Below are positions 27,191-35,102 of a DNA stretch of 64,000 nucleotides, one piece after another; positions within the stretch are counted from its first letter, which is position 1; the number at the start of each line of letters is the position of its first letter. The stretch is from contig NZ_LWBP01000208.1 of the NCBI RefSeq assembly GCF_002078015.1, positions 1 to 64,000 of the forward strand, written 5' to 3'. The position numbers and the translations under genes are program-made. Source of the DNA: Niastella populi (GTDB taxonomy: Bacteria > Bacteroidota > Bacteroidia > Chitinophagales > Chitinophagaceae). The notes below the pieces were generated by a model. The model made no database searches and was not told the origin of the DNA. It saw only the letters and a program-made list of their open reading frames with translations.

Positions 27191-27198
27191 TAACTTTG
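27191..27198 (+). promoter_or_regulatory. TAnnTTTG -7 element for the GNAT gene
   Basis: TAACTTTG matches the Bacteroidota -7 consensus exactly and stands 5 nt before the ATG at 27204. If used, it would make the ATG at 27180 untranslated and the mRNA leader extremely short. No good -33 box is seen. Confidence 0.35.
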
Positions 27199-27203
27199 CC
27201 GCC

Positions 27204-27749
27204 ATGAAAGTGTATGCCGAAACAGAAAGATTAAGGCTGCGGGAACTGGTGCCTGCTGATGTTGACGGTTTTTTTGAAATGGACTCCGATCCGGATGTTC
27301 ATATTTATTTAGGCAGCCAACCACTGCAGCAAAAAGAACAGGCGGCAAATGCCATTCAGTTCATCCGGCAGCAATATATCGACAATGGTATCGGCCGCTG
27401 GGCGGTCATTGAAAAAAATACAAATACATTCGTTGGCTGGGCCGGACTAAAACTAATTACTGAACCAACCAATAACCACATCAACTACCTCGATCTCGGT
27501 TACCGGCTTTCCAAAAAATATTGGGGTAAAGGTTATGCATCGGAAGCAGCAGCGGCTTCACTCACTTACGCATTTAACGAGCTATATGCTAATCAAGTAT
27601 ACGCTATTGCCGATTGTAACAACACTGCATCTAACAGGATCCTCCTAAAAACCGGGTTAATACTTGTTGAGACATTTGTTCACCACCATGTCCCATGCAA
27701 CTGGTACAAAACCGACAGGCTTACATTTGAAAGCAAACAACTCAAATAA
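27204..27749 (+). CDS. GNAT-family N-acetyltransferase (RimJ/RimL-like)
   Basis: 181 residues from the ATG at 27204 (an ATG at 27180 adds 8 residues; the family normally begins near VYAETERLRLREL). It carries the Acetyltransf_3 layout: ETERLRLRELVPADVDGFFE, WAVIEKNTNTFVGWAGLKLI, LDLGYRLSKKYWGKGYASEA with the acetyl-CoA loop (KKYWGKGYASE), and NTASNRILLKTGL. The substrate is unknown; related enzymes acetylate ribosomal protein N-termini, antibiotics or metabolites. Confidence 0.88.
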   Translation: MKVYAETERLRLRELVPADVDGFFEMDSDPDVHIYLGSQPLQQKEQAANAIQFIRQQYIDNGIGRWAVIEKNTNTFVGWAGLKLITEPTNNHINYLDLGYRLSKKYWGKGYASEAAAASLTYAFNELYANQVYAIADCNNTASNRILLKTGLILVETFVHHHVPCNWYKTDRLTFESKQLK

Positions 27750-27756
27750 TAAAAGC

Positions 27757-27791
27757 AGGCAGTCATCTGGATTTATACCGGACAACTGCCT
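27757..27791. terminator. hairpin between GNAT and the small hydrophilic gene
   Basis: AGGCAGT (27757-27763) pairs with ACTGCCT (27785-27791), with an inner TCTGG/CCGGA pairing. It is shared by convergent genes. Confidence 0.6.
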
Positions 27792-27862
27792 TAACAAATA
27801 AACTTTTTATTAATTGCTACGATTACTCAATACGGGGCGAATTTTCCGCCGTCCTATACGGC

Positions 27863-28048
27863 TCAATGCTTTTTATGCTGACCGGGCTTTTCATTCCTGT
27901 GATCCTTTTTATTATGCGTAACATCATCCCCCTTTACGTCCTGTTCTTCGTTCTTTCTACTATCGAGATTGTCTTTATTTTCCGGTCTCATATGCCTGTC
28001 TTTTTGCACTTTAGGACTTGTTGATGGCATGCTTTCATTCTTTTTCAT
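27863..28048 (-). CDS. small, highly charged hypothetical protein
   Basis: 61 residues with no hydrophobic segment. It is rich in Lys, Asp, Asn, Glu and His (DRHMRPENKDNLDSRKNEEQ) and ends in GQHKKH. It looks intrinsically disordered. Proteins of this kind are common in Bacteroidota genomes, often stress-induced, but nothing here proves expression. It is convergent with the GNAT gene and divergent from the DUF4142 gene. Confidence 0.55.
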   Translation of the reverse strand: MKKNESMPSTSPKVQKDRHMRPENKDNLDSRKNEEQDVKGDDVTHNKKDHRNEKPGQHKKH

Positions 28049-28184
28049 ACAATGCTATTTTTATAATAGCTGCATCAATTAACCTGCCAGCGGAACATCG
28101 TTCCGCCATTCATATGGCCTGTCATTTGAGGTATATGTAAGGAAGATCGTAATGCTATTTTGATAATTTTTAAATAGTAAAACT

Positions 28185-28817
28185 ATGAGACACTTATTTT
28201 TTTTACTGCTTATTGCCGGCGCAATGGCATGTAAAAACAATCAGAACGACGAGGACAGCGTTAGCATTGCCAAAGAAGCAAACAGAGATAATTTGCCCCG
28301 CGACAGTAATACCGCAATGAGTGATGATGAAGCCGGGCCCACTATGGCTGTAGACAGAGTTGATGCCGACTTTGCCGTTGAAGCCGCCAATGGCAGTATG
28401 ATGGAAGTTCAGCTGGGCGGTTTGGCAAAAACACATGCAGTCAATGCACGGGTTAAAAATTTTGCAACGATGATGATCGCTGATCATATGAAGCTGAATG
28501 AAGAACTGAAAAGAATTGCAACGGCCAAGAATATTACATTACCGCAGGCATTGAGCGACGAGGCCGCGAATAACATAGAAAGACTGAACAAAAAGGAAAA
28601 GGGGGAATTTGACAGAACGTATATGCGAATGATGGTTAACGATCACAAAAAAGATCTGAACGAGTTTGAAAAGGCAGCCAAAGATTGTAAAGACCCTGCA
28701 TTGAGAAGCTTTATTCAAGAATCTATACCGGTGCTGAAAAAACACCTTGATTCAGCCCGGGCCATTGAAGAAATGTTCGATGTGGGCAACCAGCAACCTT
28801 CTCCTGCATATCCTTAA
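28185..28817 (+). CDS. DUF4142 lipoprotein
   Basis: 210 residues. The lipobox AMAC (Cys16) is followed by a disordered Asp/Asn-rich linker (17-65), then the ferritin-like helical DUF4142 domain: DADFAVEAANGSMMEVQLGG, LAKTHAVNARVKNFATMMIA DHMKLNEELK as two neighbouring helices, and YMRMMVNDHKKDLNEFEKAA with PVLKKHLDSARAIEE at the end. The His residues in the DHMK, NDHKKD and KKHLD positions are typical of the family. The function is unknown (envelope stress is often suggested). A strong terminator follows. Confidence 0.92.
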   Translation: MRHLFFLLLIAGAMACKNNQNDEDSVSIAKEANRDNLPRDSNTAMSDDEAGPTMAVDRVDADFAVEAANGSMMEVQLGGLAKTHAVNARVKNFATMMIADHMKLNEELKRIATAKNITLPQALSDEAANNIERLNKKEKGEFDRTYMRMMVNDHKKDLNEFEKAAKDCKDPALRSFIQESIPVLKKHLDSARAIEEMFDVGNQQPSPAYP

Positions 28818-29169
28818 TACAAATAACATGTAATTGATATAAGATCGAAAGAAAGGTCCCCGGGGCCAGGCAAGAAAGGGTGTGCTATTCGCCTTCCCGT
28901 AACCGGAACGGTAAATAGCACACCCCTTTTTACACGGTAAGCTTTTTTCCTTATTTTTACTTTACCAATTTACACGTATGGACCTGAAATGTTATTCAAT
29001 TCTTCCCCCGCCCGTAATTTAACAGGCAAAAAAACTGTCGGTTAAATTATTCCATTTGCAATTATTGCAATAAAGTTTCCCATTTACAGCTTGTAACAGG
29101 GCCTCAGTTGTTTTGTCTGTTCTCACCTGCATTTATTTCTCTTACAACATTCAAAACAACGAATAGACA
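28818..29169. other. intergenic region between DUF4142 and EamA genes
   Basis: 352 bp. Apart from the terminator, the remaining 240 bp are AT-rich, presumably the promoter region of the transporter gene; no clear TAnnTTTG element or open frame was found. Confidence 0.5.
28878..28932 (+). terminator. terminator of the DUF4142 gene
   Basis: A perfect 12-bp stem, GGGTGTGCTATT (28878-28889) with AATAGCACACCC (28914-28925), is followed by CTTTTT. Confidence 0.93.
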
Positions 29170-30057
29170 ATGTCTAAATATATTCTCATGGTGTTTACCG
29201 GGGCATGCAGCTACGGTATACTCTCCACATTAGCCAAACTCTCATACAAGGAAGGATTTAATGCAGCGCAGGTTTCATTTGTTCAGGCGCTTATGGGCGC
29301 ACTGGTGCTTTGGGCAATGGTGATAATACACGAAAAAAGAAGTTGCGGCCACGAACAGCCATCGCCCCTTTCCGGAAAAAGCATTCTTTTGTTATTACTT
29401 ACAGGTGCAACGATAGGTTTAACAACATTTCTTTATTATTTATCGGTTCAATACATACCGGCATCCGTTGCCATCATTGCACTTATGCAATTTACGTGGA
29501 TGACCGTGCTGCTCGACTGGTACCTGCTGAAAAATGCGCCGGGCGCCATGCTGCTGATCGCGATCGTCTGTATATTGGGCGCTACCGTTATGGCTTCAGG
29601 CGGACCGGGTTCTATCAAATCCCTATCACTTACCGGTATTTCGGTAGCCCTTGCATCTGCGCTATTTTATGCATTTTACATAGTTGCCAATAGCAAGGCC
29701 GGTAAAGAAATACCAACCATAAAAAGAAGCGCCATTATGGTCACGGGTGCAGCAATCGCGATCTTTCTTGTAAACTGCTGCCAGTTAAGCCACGGTATTC
29801 CGCTCAGCTTTTCCTTTTTTAAATGGACGGGCCTGCTGGCTTTGTTCGGCACCATTATTCCCCCGCTTTTATTTGCCAAAGGCATACCCAACGTAGGCGC
29901 TTCCATCAGCTCGGTACTGATGGTAGCCGAAATGCCGGTGGCCATTATATGCGCCTCGCTGTTACTGAACGAACCCATTCACGGCATTCAATGGGTGGGT
30001 ATGGCCATCATGCTCGGCGCTATTGTTTATTTAAATATAAAAAGCAGGGTGAAATAA
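29170..30057 (+). CDS. EamA/DMT-superfamily transporter
   Basis: 295 residues, about ten hydrophobic segments in two EamA halves (SKYILMVFTGACSYGILSTL to ATVMASGG, and LTGISVALASALFYAFYIV to LGAIVYLNIKS). The second half has the usual GTIIPPLLFAKGIPNVGAS and EMPVAIICASLLLNEPI motifs. It is an inner-membrane exporter or importer of small metabolites; the substrate cannot be predicted. It is followed after 124 bp by the AhpD-like gene. Confidence 0.92.
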   Translation: MSKYILMVFTGACSYGILSTLAKLSYKEGFNAAQVSFVQALMGALVLWAMVIIHEKRSCGHEQPSPLSGKSILLLLLTGATIGLTTFLYYLSVQYIPASVAIIALMQFTWMTVLLDWYLLKNAPGAMLLIAIVCILGATVMASGGPGSIKSLSLTGISVALASALFYAFYIVANSKAGKEIPTIKRSAIMVTGAAIAIFLVNCCQLSHGIPLSFSFFKWTGLLALFGTIIPPLLFAKGIPNVGASISSVLMVAEMPVAIICASLLLNEPIHGIQWVGMAIMLGAIVYLNIKSRVK

Positions 30058-30181
30058 GGAAAAAACCGGGTTTAGGGAAAAAATCACAAGTTTTCGGGAA
30101 ATGTGTCTATTCTCAGGCAGCCATTTGATTTGCAATTTTACATCGTCAATAACGACAAGCAAATCAAAAAAAATAAATAAA

Positions 30182-30730
30182 ATGAAAACGTTCACAGTTC
30201 CAACCAGAGAAGAAGTATCAGCAAATAACCAGGCCATTTTCGATACCCTGAAAAAGAAACTGGGTAAAGTACCCAACCTGTTTGCAACCATGGCTTATTC
30301 ACAAAACGGATTGGGTGCTTACCTCGCCCTGTCAGGCGCTCCCTCTTCACTTACTTCAAAAGAAAAAGAAGTGGTGAACCTGGTAACAAGTCAGGTAAAC
30401 GAATGTGATTACTGTTTGGCAGCCCATACCGCTATTGCTAAATTAAATGGATTTACAGATCAGCAAATACTGGAAATAAGATCAGGCGCCGTTTCATTCG
30501 ATCATAAATACAATGCACTGGCTGCCCTTGCAAAAAGTTTTGTTGAGAATTTCGGCAAAGCCGATACGCAGTTATTGAATAACTTTTTTGAAGCCGGTTA
30601 TACGAACGAGCACCTCGTTGACGCCATCTTATTGATCGGTGACAAAACCATTACCAATTACCTGTATGCCGCTACTAAGATCCCTGTTGATTTTCCTGCG
30701 GCTCCGGCTTTGAATGCGGAGGCAGCGTAA
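30182..30730 (+). CDS. AhpD-like carboxymuconolactone decarboxylase family protein
   Basis: 182 residues from the ATG at 30182 (27 upstream in-frame codons are not coding-like). It shows the alkylhydroperoxidase AhpD core: VNLVTSQVNECDYCLAAHTA with the redox CxxC pair and the nearby His, in an all-helical CMD fold. The family removes peroxides using thiols or acts on lactones. The upstream 27 codons overlap a typical 5' leader. A repeat-rich region follows immediately. Confidence 0.9.
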   Translation: MKTFTVPTREEVSANNQAIFDTLKKKLGKVPNLFATMAYSQNGLGAYLALSGAPSSLTSKEKEVVNLVTSQVNECDYCLAAHTAIAKLNGFTDQQILEIRSGAVSFDHKYNALAALAKSFVENFGKADTQLLNNFFEAGYTNEHLVDAILLIGDKTITNYLYAATKIPVDFPAAPALNAEAA

Positions 30731-30857
30731 ATGAACGCCAAACGCTGAACGCAAAACGCTAAATGCAAAATGCAGAATGCAGAACGCAAAAAAAACGCTG
30801 AATGCAAAATAGACCTGTTTAGGGTATTTGCGTTCGGCGTTTTGCGTTTTGCCGCTG
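30731..30857. repeat. self-complementary short-word array (AACGC/AATGC)
   Basis: The space between two convergent genes is filled by degenerate copies of words such as AACGCAAAACGC, AATGCAAAATGC and AACGCTGAACGC on the left. The inverse words TTTGCGTTCGGCG and TTTTGCGTTTTGC stand on the right, so the strand can fold into one long imperfect hairpin. It may act as a bidirectional terminator. Confidence 0.75.
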
Positions 30858-32108
30858 CTACACCCCAAACGGAAATGTATCAGGCATGGTATTACCAGTT
30901 GGTAAATGCAAGGGGTGCAAGGCCTTTGTTGTATCGAGATAAATGAATGCATCGTACCGCTGGCTCATTATCGTTGACACATAGTTACCATATTTTTCCC
31001 TGCCGGGGTCATACACCACGCCAATAGCTCGATGATCAATTTCTTCATCATACAGCGCCTCGATCTCTTCTTCGAAAAGCATATAGCGGTTATTTTTGCC
31101 CCGCCGGTGCAGTTCCTCCTCTATGCTTCCTTTTCTGGCCGGCGGCACATCCATTTCTTCCATTGGCGCGCCCCATGCTTCGCCTGCTATCACGGTTCCT
31201 TCATAACTGCCAAAACCAACCAGGTATACATCATCATCGCCATATTGTTTTCTGCCCAGTTCCCCTATATTGATCATACCTGCATGCAACATATCCGTTG
31301 CCCTGGCGTCGCCGATATGCGTGTTATGTTCCCACACAATACCTTTTGAATCCAACCCGTGAAAATACCTTAACCGCTCCAGCGTTTCCATCATATGGGT
31401 ATCCCTGATGTTCCAGCTTTCATTATCGAACCCGATCAGGCTGCTGTAATACTTTTCGGCATTCACCGCTATCAATGCGTTCTGTTCGGTATTGAACGCC
31501 GCTTCACGGTCGCCATTGAGGTATTGCGCTTTCATGCGCACTTCTTTCAACAGCGACAATACCGTATCGCGGCAATTATGCTCTCTTAATGAATAAGCAT
31601 AGGATTGCTCGCGTTCCCTGAACGGTTCAAAACAATGGATGGCTTTTTTAACGGCGGCGGATGCGGCAGGATCTTCTTTATCGAGGTATTTCAACATGGT
31701 GTCCATTGAATCCCACAGGCTGTAAACGTCGAGGCCATAAAAGCCGATCTTTTTTTCGATACTTTTATGACTGTTGTGCTCGCGTAACCATTCGGCCAGT
31801 GCAGCTACTTCCCAGTTAGCCCACATCCAGGTTGGCCAGCGATCAAACACCTGCAATACGTCGCGGATATTATCACCGGCATCTTTATATCCCTTTATGT
31901 AACGGTTTATTTTATAGCAATCGGGCCAGTCGCCTTCCACTGCAATAAAATCAAAGTCATATTCCTCAATCAATCTTTTTGTAATGGCTGAACGCCAGGT
32001 GTAGTATTCGTGCGTTCCATGCGAAGCTTCTCCAAGCATTACCACCAGGCGGTCACCTGCAGCATCGATCAACGCACTGAGATCGTTAGCGTTGGATAAA
32101 TTATACAT
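30858..32108 (-). CDS. erythromycin esterase family protein
   Basis: 416 residues from the ATG at 32108; a TTG at 32132 begins directly after the upstream stop. Family landmarks: VVMLGEASHGTHEYYTWRSA with the catalytic-type Glu and His, FIAVEGDWPDCYKINRYIKG, IVWEHNTHIGDARATDM, and the C-terminal EGTVIAGEAWGAPME. EreA/EreB enzymes open macrolide rings, but most relatives are of unknown specificity. It is the last gene of the pectin-type operon, 24 bp after GH28, so a carbohydrate ester or lactone is a plausible substrate here; that is inference. No signal peptide is visible. Confidence 0.85.
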   Translation of the reverse strand: MYNLSNANDLSALIDAAGDRLVVMLGEASHGTHEYYTWRSAITKRLIEEYDFDFIAVEGDWPDCYKINRYIKGYKDAGDNIRDVLQVFDRWPTWMWANWEVAALAEWLREHNSHKSIEKKIGFYGLDVYSLWDSMDTMLKYLDKEDPAASAAVKKAIHCFEPFREREQSYAYSLREHNCRDTVLSLLKEVRMKAQYLNGDREAAFNTEQNALIAVNAEKYYSSLIGFDNESWNIRDTHMMETLERLRYFHGLDSKGIVWEHNTHIGDARATDMLHAGMINIGELGRKQYGDDDVYLVGFGSYEGTVIAGEAWGAPMEEMDVPPARKGSIEEELHRRGKNNRYMLFEEEIEALYDEEIDHRAIGVVYDPGREKYGNYVSTIMSQRYDAFIYLDTTKALHPLHLPTGNTMPDTFPFGV

Positions 32109-32132
32109 CTGTTCTTTACCATATCGCCGCAA

Positions 32133-33608
32133 TTATTGCGCCACGACATTAACCTTGTCAGCTTCCAGCTTTTTAACGCTTTTTACCAGCAACACGGGCA
32201 GGTTGCTGCTACCTTCAACCTTCACCCGCGTCATTACCAGGTGATCGATATCAATAGCAGCAAAAGCCGGCCGTGGGTCTGACTGCATATTAACCAACGA
32301 AAGATCTGTGACTGAAATATTTTTTACATGGCGTATAAACAGGCCATACACGGGCAAGTTCTTCCAAACGGTTGGTTCGGGATATCCTTTTTCATCTTCC
32401 GCTACACTGTCGATCTTTGCAATAAAATCGCCTGGCTTCAGGCCACCCCTGTTCACCAGGCGAAGGTGGCTCAACGAAATATTTTCGATCTTTGCGCCGG
32501 GCACTCCTGTTACCGACGCCGTATAATTGCCCGTATTATATGCCGTTATGTTCGAAATGCTTACATTCCGCATAATTCCCAATGGCGGGGCAGGCGCGTC
32601 GGGAATATGTTTACGCGCCCGGTTGCCCAACCGAACATACACCGGGCATTCCGTTTCTTCTATCACAATATCATGTACCTGCACGCCTTCCATTATGCCG
32701 CCATCGACAATCTCCAGTGAAATACCGCTGATTCCAATATTTGTTCTGCCAAAAACGGGCGGCACTTTACTTATCGATCGCTTTACGACACAGTTACCGA
32801 TATTGATATTCCTGAACCCGCCTGTCGATTCCGTACCGCATTTGATGGCATTGGTAAAACTGCTTGCAATGCAATTGGTGATCACCACATTTTCACAACC
32901 CGCTTTTCCCGTACTTTTCAACACAATGGCGTCATCGTCTGAATCGATGATACAATTCGCTACCACTACCCGGCGGCAACCGTCTATATCCAACCCGTCG
33001 TTATTACGGTTGCAGTGGTTATACACCCTGATATTACTTATCTGTACATCTTCACAATTCAGGTAATGCTGATTCCAGATACCCGAATTCAGCATGCTAA
33101 TACCATCTACCAGCACGTTACTGCACGAGATCAGCAAAAGATTTCTAGGCCTGCCATCGAGGTCGCCACCCGAAGGTGACCGTGGCACCTGCCTGGCCCC
33201 CTGCCCATCTATCGTTCCGTAACCGGTTATGCGAATATTTGTTTCTCCCTCTGCGTATAACAATGCATACCACCCACCCGGGTCTTTCTGCGACCGGTAC
33301 GCCGGTTGTGCCTGCCGGGTGATATCATTCGTATCGATGCTGGCATACAAAACCGCTCCGCTCTCAAAATGCAGCTCTACATTACTTTTCAGCACAATGG
33401 TGCCGCTTTTGTAATTACCTGCGGGGATCACTACTTTTCCGCCGCCTTTACTGCTACACGCTGCGATGGCATTATTAATGGCTTCGGTACTTAATTTGCC
33501 CGTGTCGCTTTTGGCGCCATAGTCAACTATGTTATACTGTTGTGCCATGGCTGATTTTACACCTGCTGTCATTGCCATGCAGAGCAGGTATTTTATGATC
33601 GATCTCAT
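32133..33608 (-). CDS. GH28 polygalacturonase-like glycoside hydrolase
   Basis: 491 residues from the ATG at 33608, which gives a signal peptide (SIIKYLLCMAMTAGVKSAMA). The longer frame to 33701 overlaps the end of SusD. After a pectate-lyase-like N-terminus (YNIVDYGAKSDTGKLSTEAI), the right-handed beta helix carries the GH28 catalytic pattern: NNDGLDIDGC, SDDDAIVLKS and, further on, conserved NCI/KCG strands. GH28 enzymes hydrolyse alpha-galacturonide links of pectin (homogalacturonan or rhamnogalacturonan). The C-terminus adds a longer beta-helix extension. It follows SusD by 13 bp. Confidence 0.88.
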   Translation of the reverse strand: MRSIIKYLLCMAMTAGVKSAMAQQYNIVDYGAKSDTGKLSTEAINNAIAACSSKGGGKVVIPAGNYKSGTIVLKSNVELHFESGAVLYASIDTNDITRQAQPAYRSQKDPGGWYALLYAEGETNIRITGYGTIDGQGARQVPRSPSGGDLDGRPRNLLLISCSNVLVDGISMLNSGIWNQHYLNCEDVQISNIRVYNHCNRNNDGLDIDGCRRVVVANCIIDSDDDAIVLKSTGKAGCENVVITNCIASSFTNAIKCGTESTGGFRNINIGNCVVKRSISKVPPVFGRTNIGISGISLEIVDGGIMEGVQVHDIVIEETECPVYVRLGNRARKHIPDAPAPPLGIMRNVSISNITAYNTGNYTASVTGVPGAKIENISLSHLRLVNRGGLKPGDFIAKIDSVAEDEKGYPEPTVWKNLPVYGLFIRHVKNISVTDLSLVNMQSDPRPAFAAIDIDHLVMTRVKVEGSSNLPVLLVKSVKKLEADKVNVVAQ

Positions 33609-33621
33609 AGTTTGGCCGTGC

Positions 33622-35064
33622 TTAATATCCTTTGTTTTGTCCGAGGTCGGGGTTCTGGTCTCTTGCAAACTGCGGAACAGGCAATAACAATTTGTCTTCA
33701 TTTACCGGTTTGCCCTTAGCGGTCAATACGGCCACCGCCCGGCCGGTACGCTTCAGATCGAACCAGCGATGGAACTCCATTGCAAACTCCATCCGCCGCT
33801 CATGTTCTATAGCCAGTTCGAGCGTGGGATATTTGGCAGAAGGGTAAGAAGGCGTTCCATATGCGGGCAACCCGGCCCGGGTGCGTACCCGGTTCAGGTA
33901 TTGCGGATCGCCGGTAACTTCCGTTAGCATCAACAATACATCGGCATATCGCAATACCATGAAGTTGTTGTTGCACGATTCCGCTGCATTCACGATGGGT
34001 GCATCGATGTCTTTCCATTTTTTCTGGAACTTGATAGAGATCCAGTTACCGCCTTTGAAATAACCCAGCTCAAATGACGTATCCCTTCTTTTATCGCCCG
34101 CTTCATATTCATTGTACAGGTCATCGGTTACCTGGTTCATACCACCGCCAAAACGGGTTATGGCAAAATTCTCGAATGGCGAAAAGGCCGGCCAGTAGAT
34201 GCTGGCAGGATTATTGGCGCCGCCCTTATACTGTATTTCGAAGATCGATTCTTTTGTATTTTTCTGCGCCGGCGTAGCGCCCCATAATGAACCGAATTCG
34301 GGCAACAGGTTATACTGGTTGCCATTATACGAATTGTATACCTGTTGTAATACCTGCATGGCTGCGCCTTTATTACCCATGGTTAAATATACTTTTCCCA
34401 GCAGGGTCCATGCTGCACCATTCGATGCGCGGCCTGCTGCCGGCACTTTGTCGGGTGCGGTTAAATGGTCACCGGCATACTTCAGGTCATCTACAACCTG
34501 ATTATATACCTCCGCTTTAGGTGTGCGGTTCGTGATAAAAGCTTCGGCCGATGTAATAGGTTTTGTCACCAGCGGCACATCGCCCCAGGCCTGTACCATA
34601 TAGAAATAATACAGGCCACGCAGGAACCGCATTTCTGCCATTACCTGTGTTTTGTATGCATCGTCGAGGGTGGCAGCCTGTATTTTTTCCAGTACAATAT
34701 TCAGGTTATACATGGAAGTATACGAGTCGTTCCAAAGCTGGTTCACTACATTGTTGGCCGGGTTGAGGGTATAGTCCCTGAATGCCCACCTGTCGCCCAC
34801 CGTTATACTGCCCGAACCTGCTACCTGGAAGATGGTGGCATTGTCACTCATCAGTTCGCCGCAATACGAAATCAACCCGGTTGGCCCATACATGGTATAT
34901 AAGGTGGAATAGGCATTATTGACCGCCAGATCGAAATCGCTTTTTGTTTTAAAGAAATTGCTGGCATTGCTGTTCGATACCGGCGCCAGCTCAAGGAAAG
35001 ATCTCTTACAACCGGCTGCTATCGCTGCTATGAAGAATATAAATAGAATGAATTTCGTTTTCAT
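33622..35064 (-). CDS. RagB/SusD family lipoprotein (SusD2, pectin locus)
   Basis: 480 residues. The lipobox is AAGC (IAAIAAGCKR), followed by SFLELAPVSNSNASNFFKTK, a standard SusD start. SusD landmarks include MAEMRFLRGLYYFYMVQAWG, YADVLLMLTEVTG, and ELAIEHERRMEFAMEFHRWF near the end, with a typical tail (VPQFARDQNPDLGQNKGY). It would capture pectin-derived oligosaccharides for SusC2. It is separated by 38 bp from SusC2 and 13 bp from the GH28 gene, making one operon. Confidence 0.95.
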   Translation of the reverse strand: MKTKFILFIFFIAAIAAGCKRSFLELAPVSNSNASNFFKTKSDFDLAVNNAYSTLYTMYGPTGLISYCGELMSDNATIFQVAGSGSITVGDRWAFRDYTLNPANNVVNQLWNDSYTSMYNLNIVLEKIQAATLDDAYKTQVMAEMRFLRGLYYFYMVQAWGDVPLVTKPITSAEAFITNRTPKAEVYNQVVDDLKYAGDHLTAPDKVPAAGRASNGAAWTLLGKVYLTMGNKGAAMQVLQQVYNSYNGNQYNLLPEFGSLWGATPAQKNTKESIFEIQYKGGANNPASIYWPAFSPFENFAITRFGGGMNQVTDDLYNEYEAGDKRRDTSFELGYFKGGNWISIKFQKKWKDIDAPIVNAAESCNNNFMVLRYADVLLMLTEVTGDPQYLNRVRTRAGLPAYGTPSYPSAKYPTLELAIEHERRMEFAMEFHRWFDLKRTGRAVAVLTAKGKPVNEDKLLLPVPQFARDQNPDLGQNKGY

Positions 35065-35102
35065 AATTAAGCATTTTTTAAAACCGTGCCATGGTTAAAT
35101 TT

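Noticed and set aside
30731-30857. CRISPR-like array in the short repeats
   Set aside because: Words are 8-12 bases, degenerate and without unique spacers of constant length.
32109-32132. TTG at 32132 as the start of the esterase gene
   Set aside because: Possible by coupling to the upstream stop, but the ATG at 32108 gives a start closer to the conserved part; left as an alternative.
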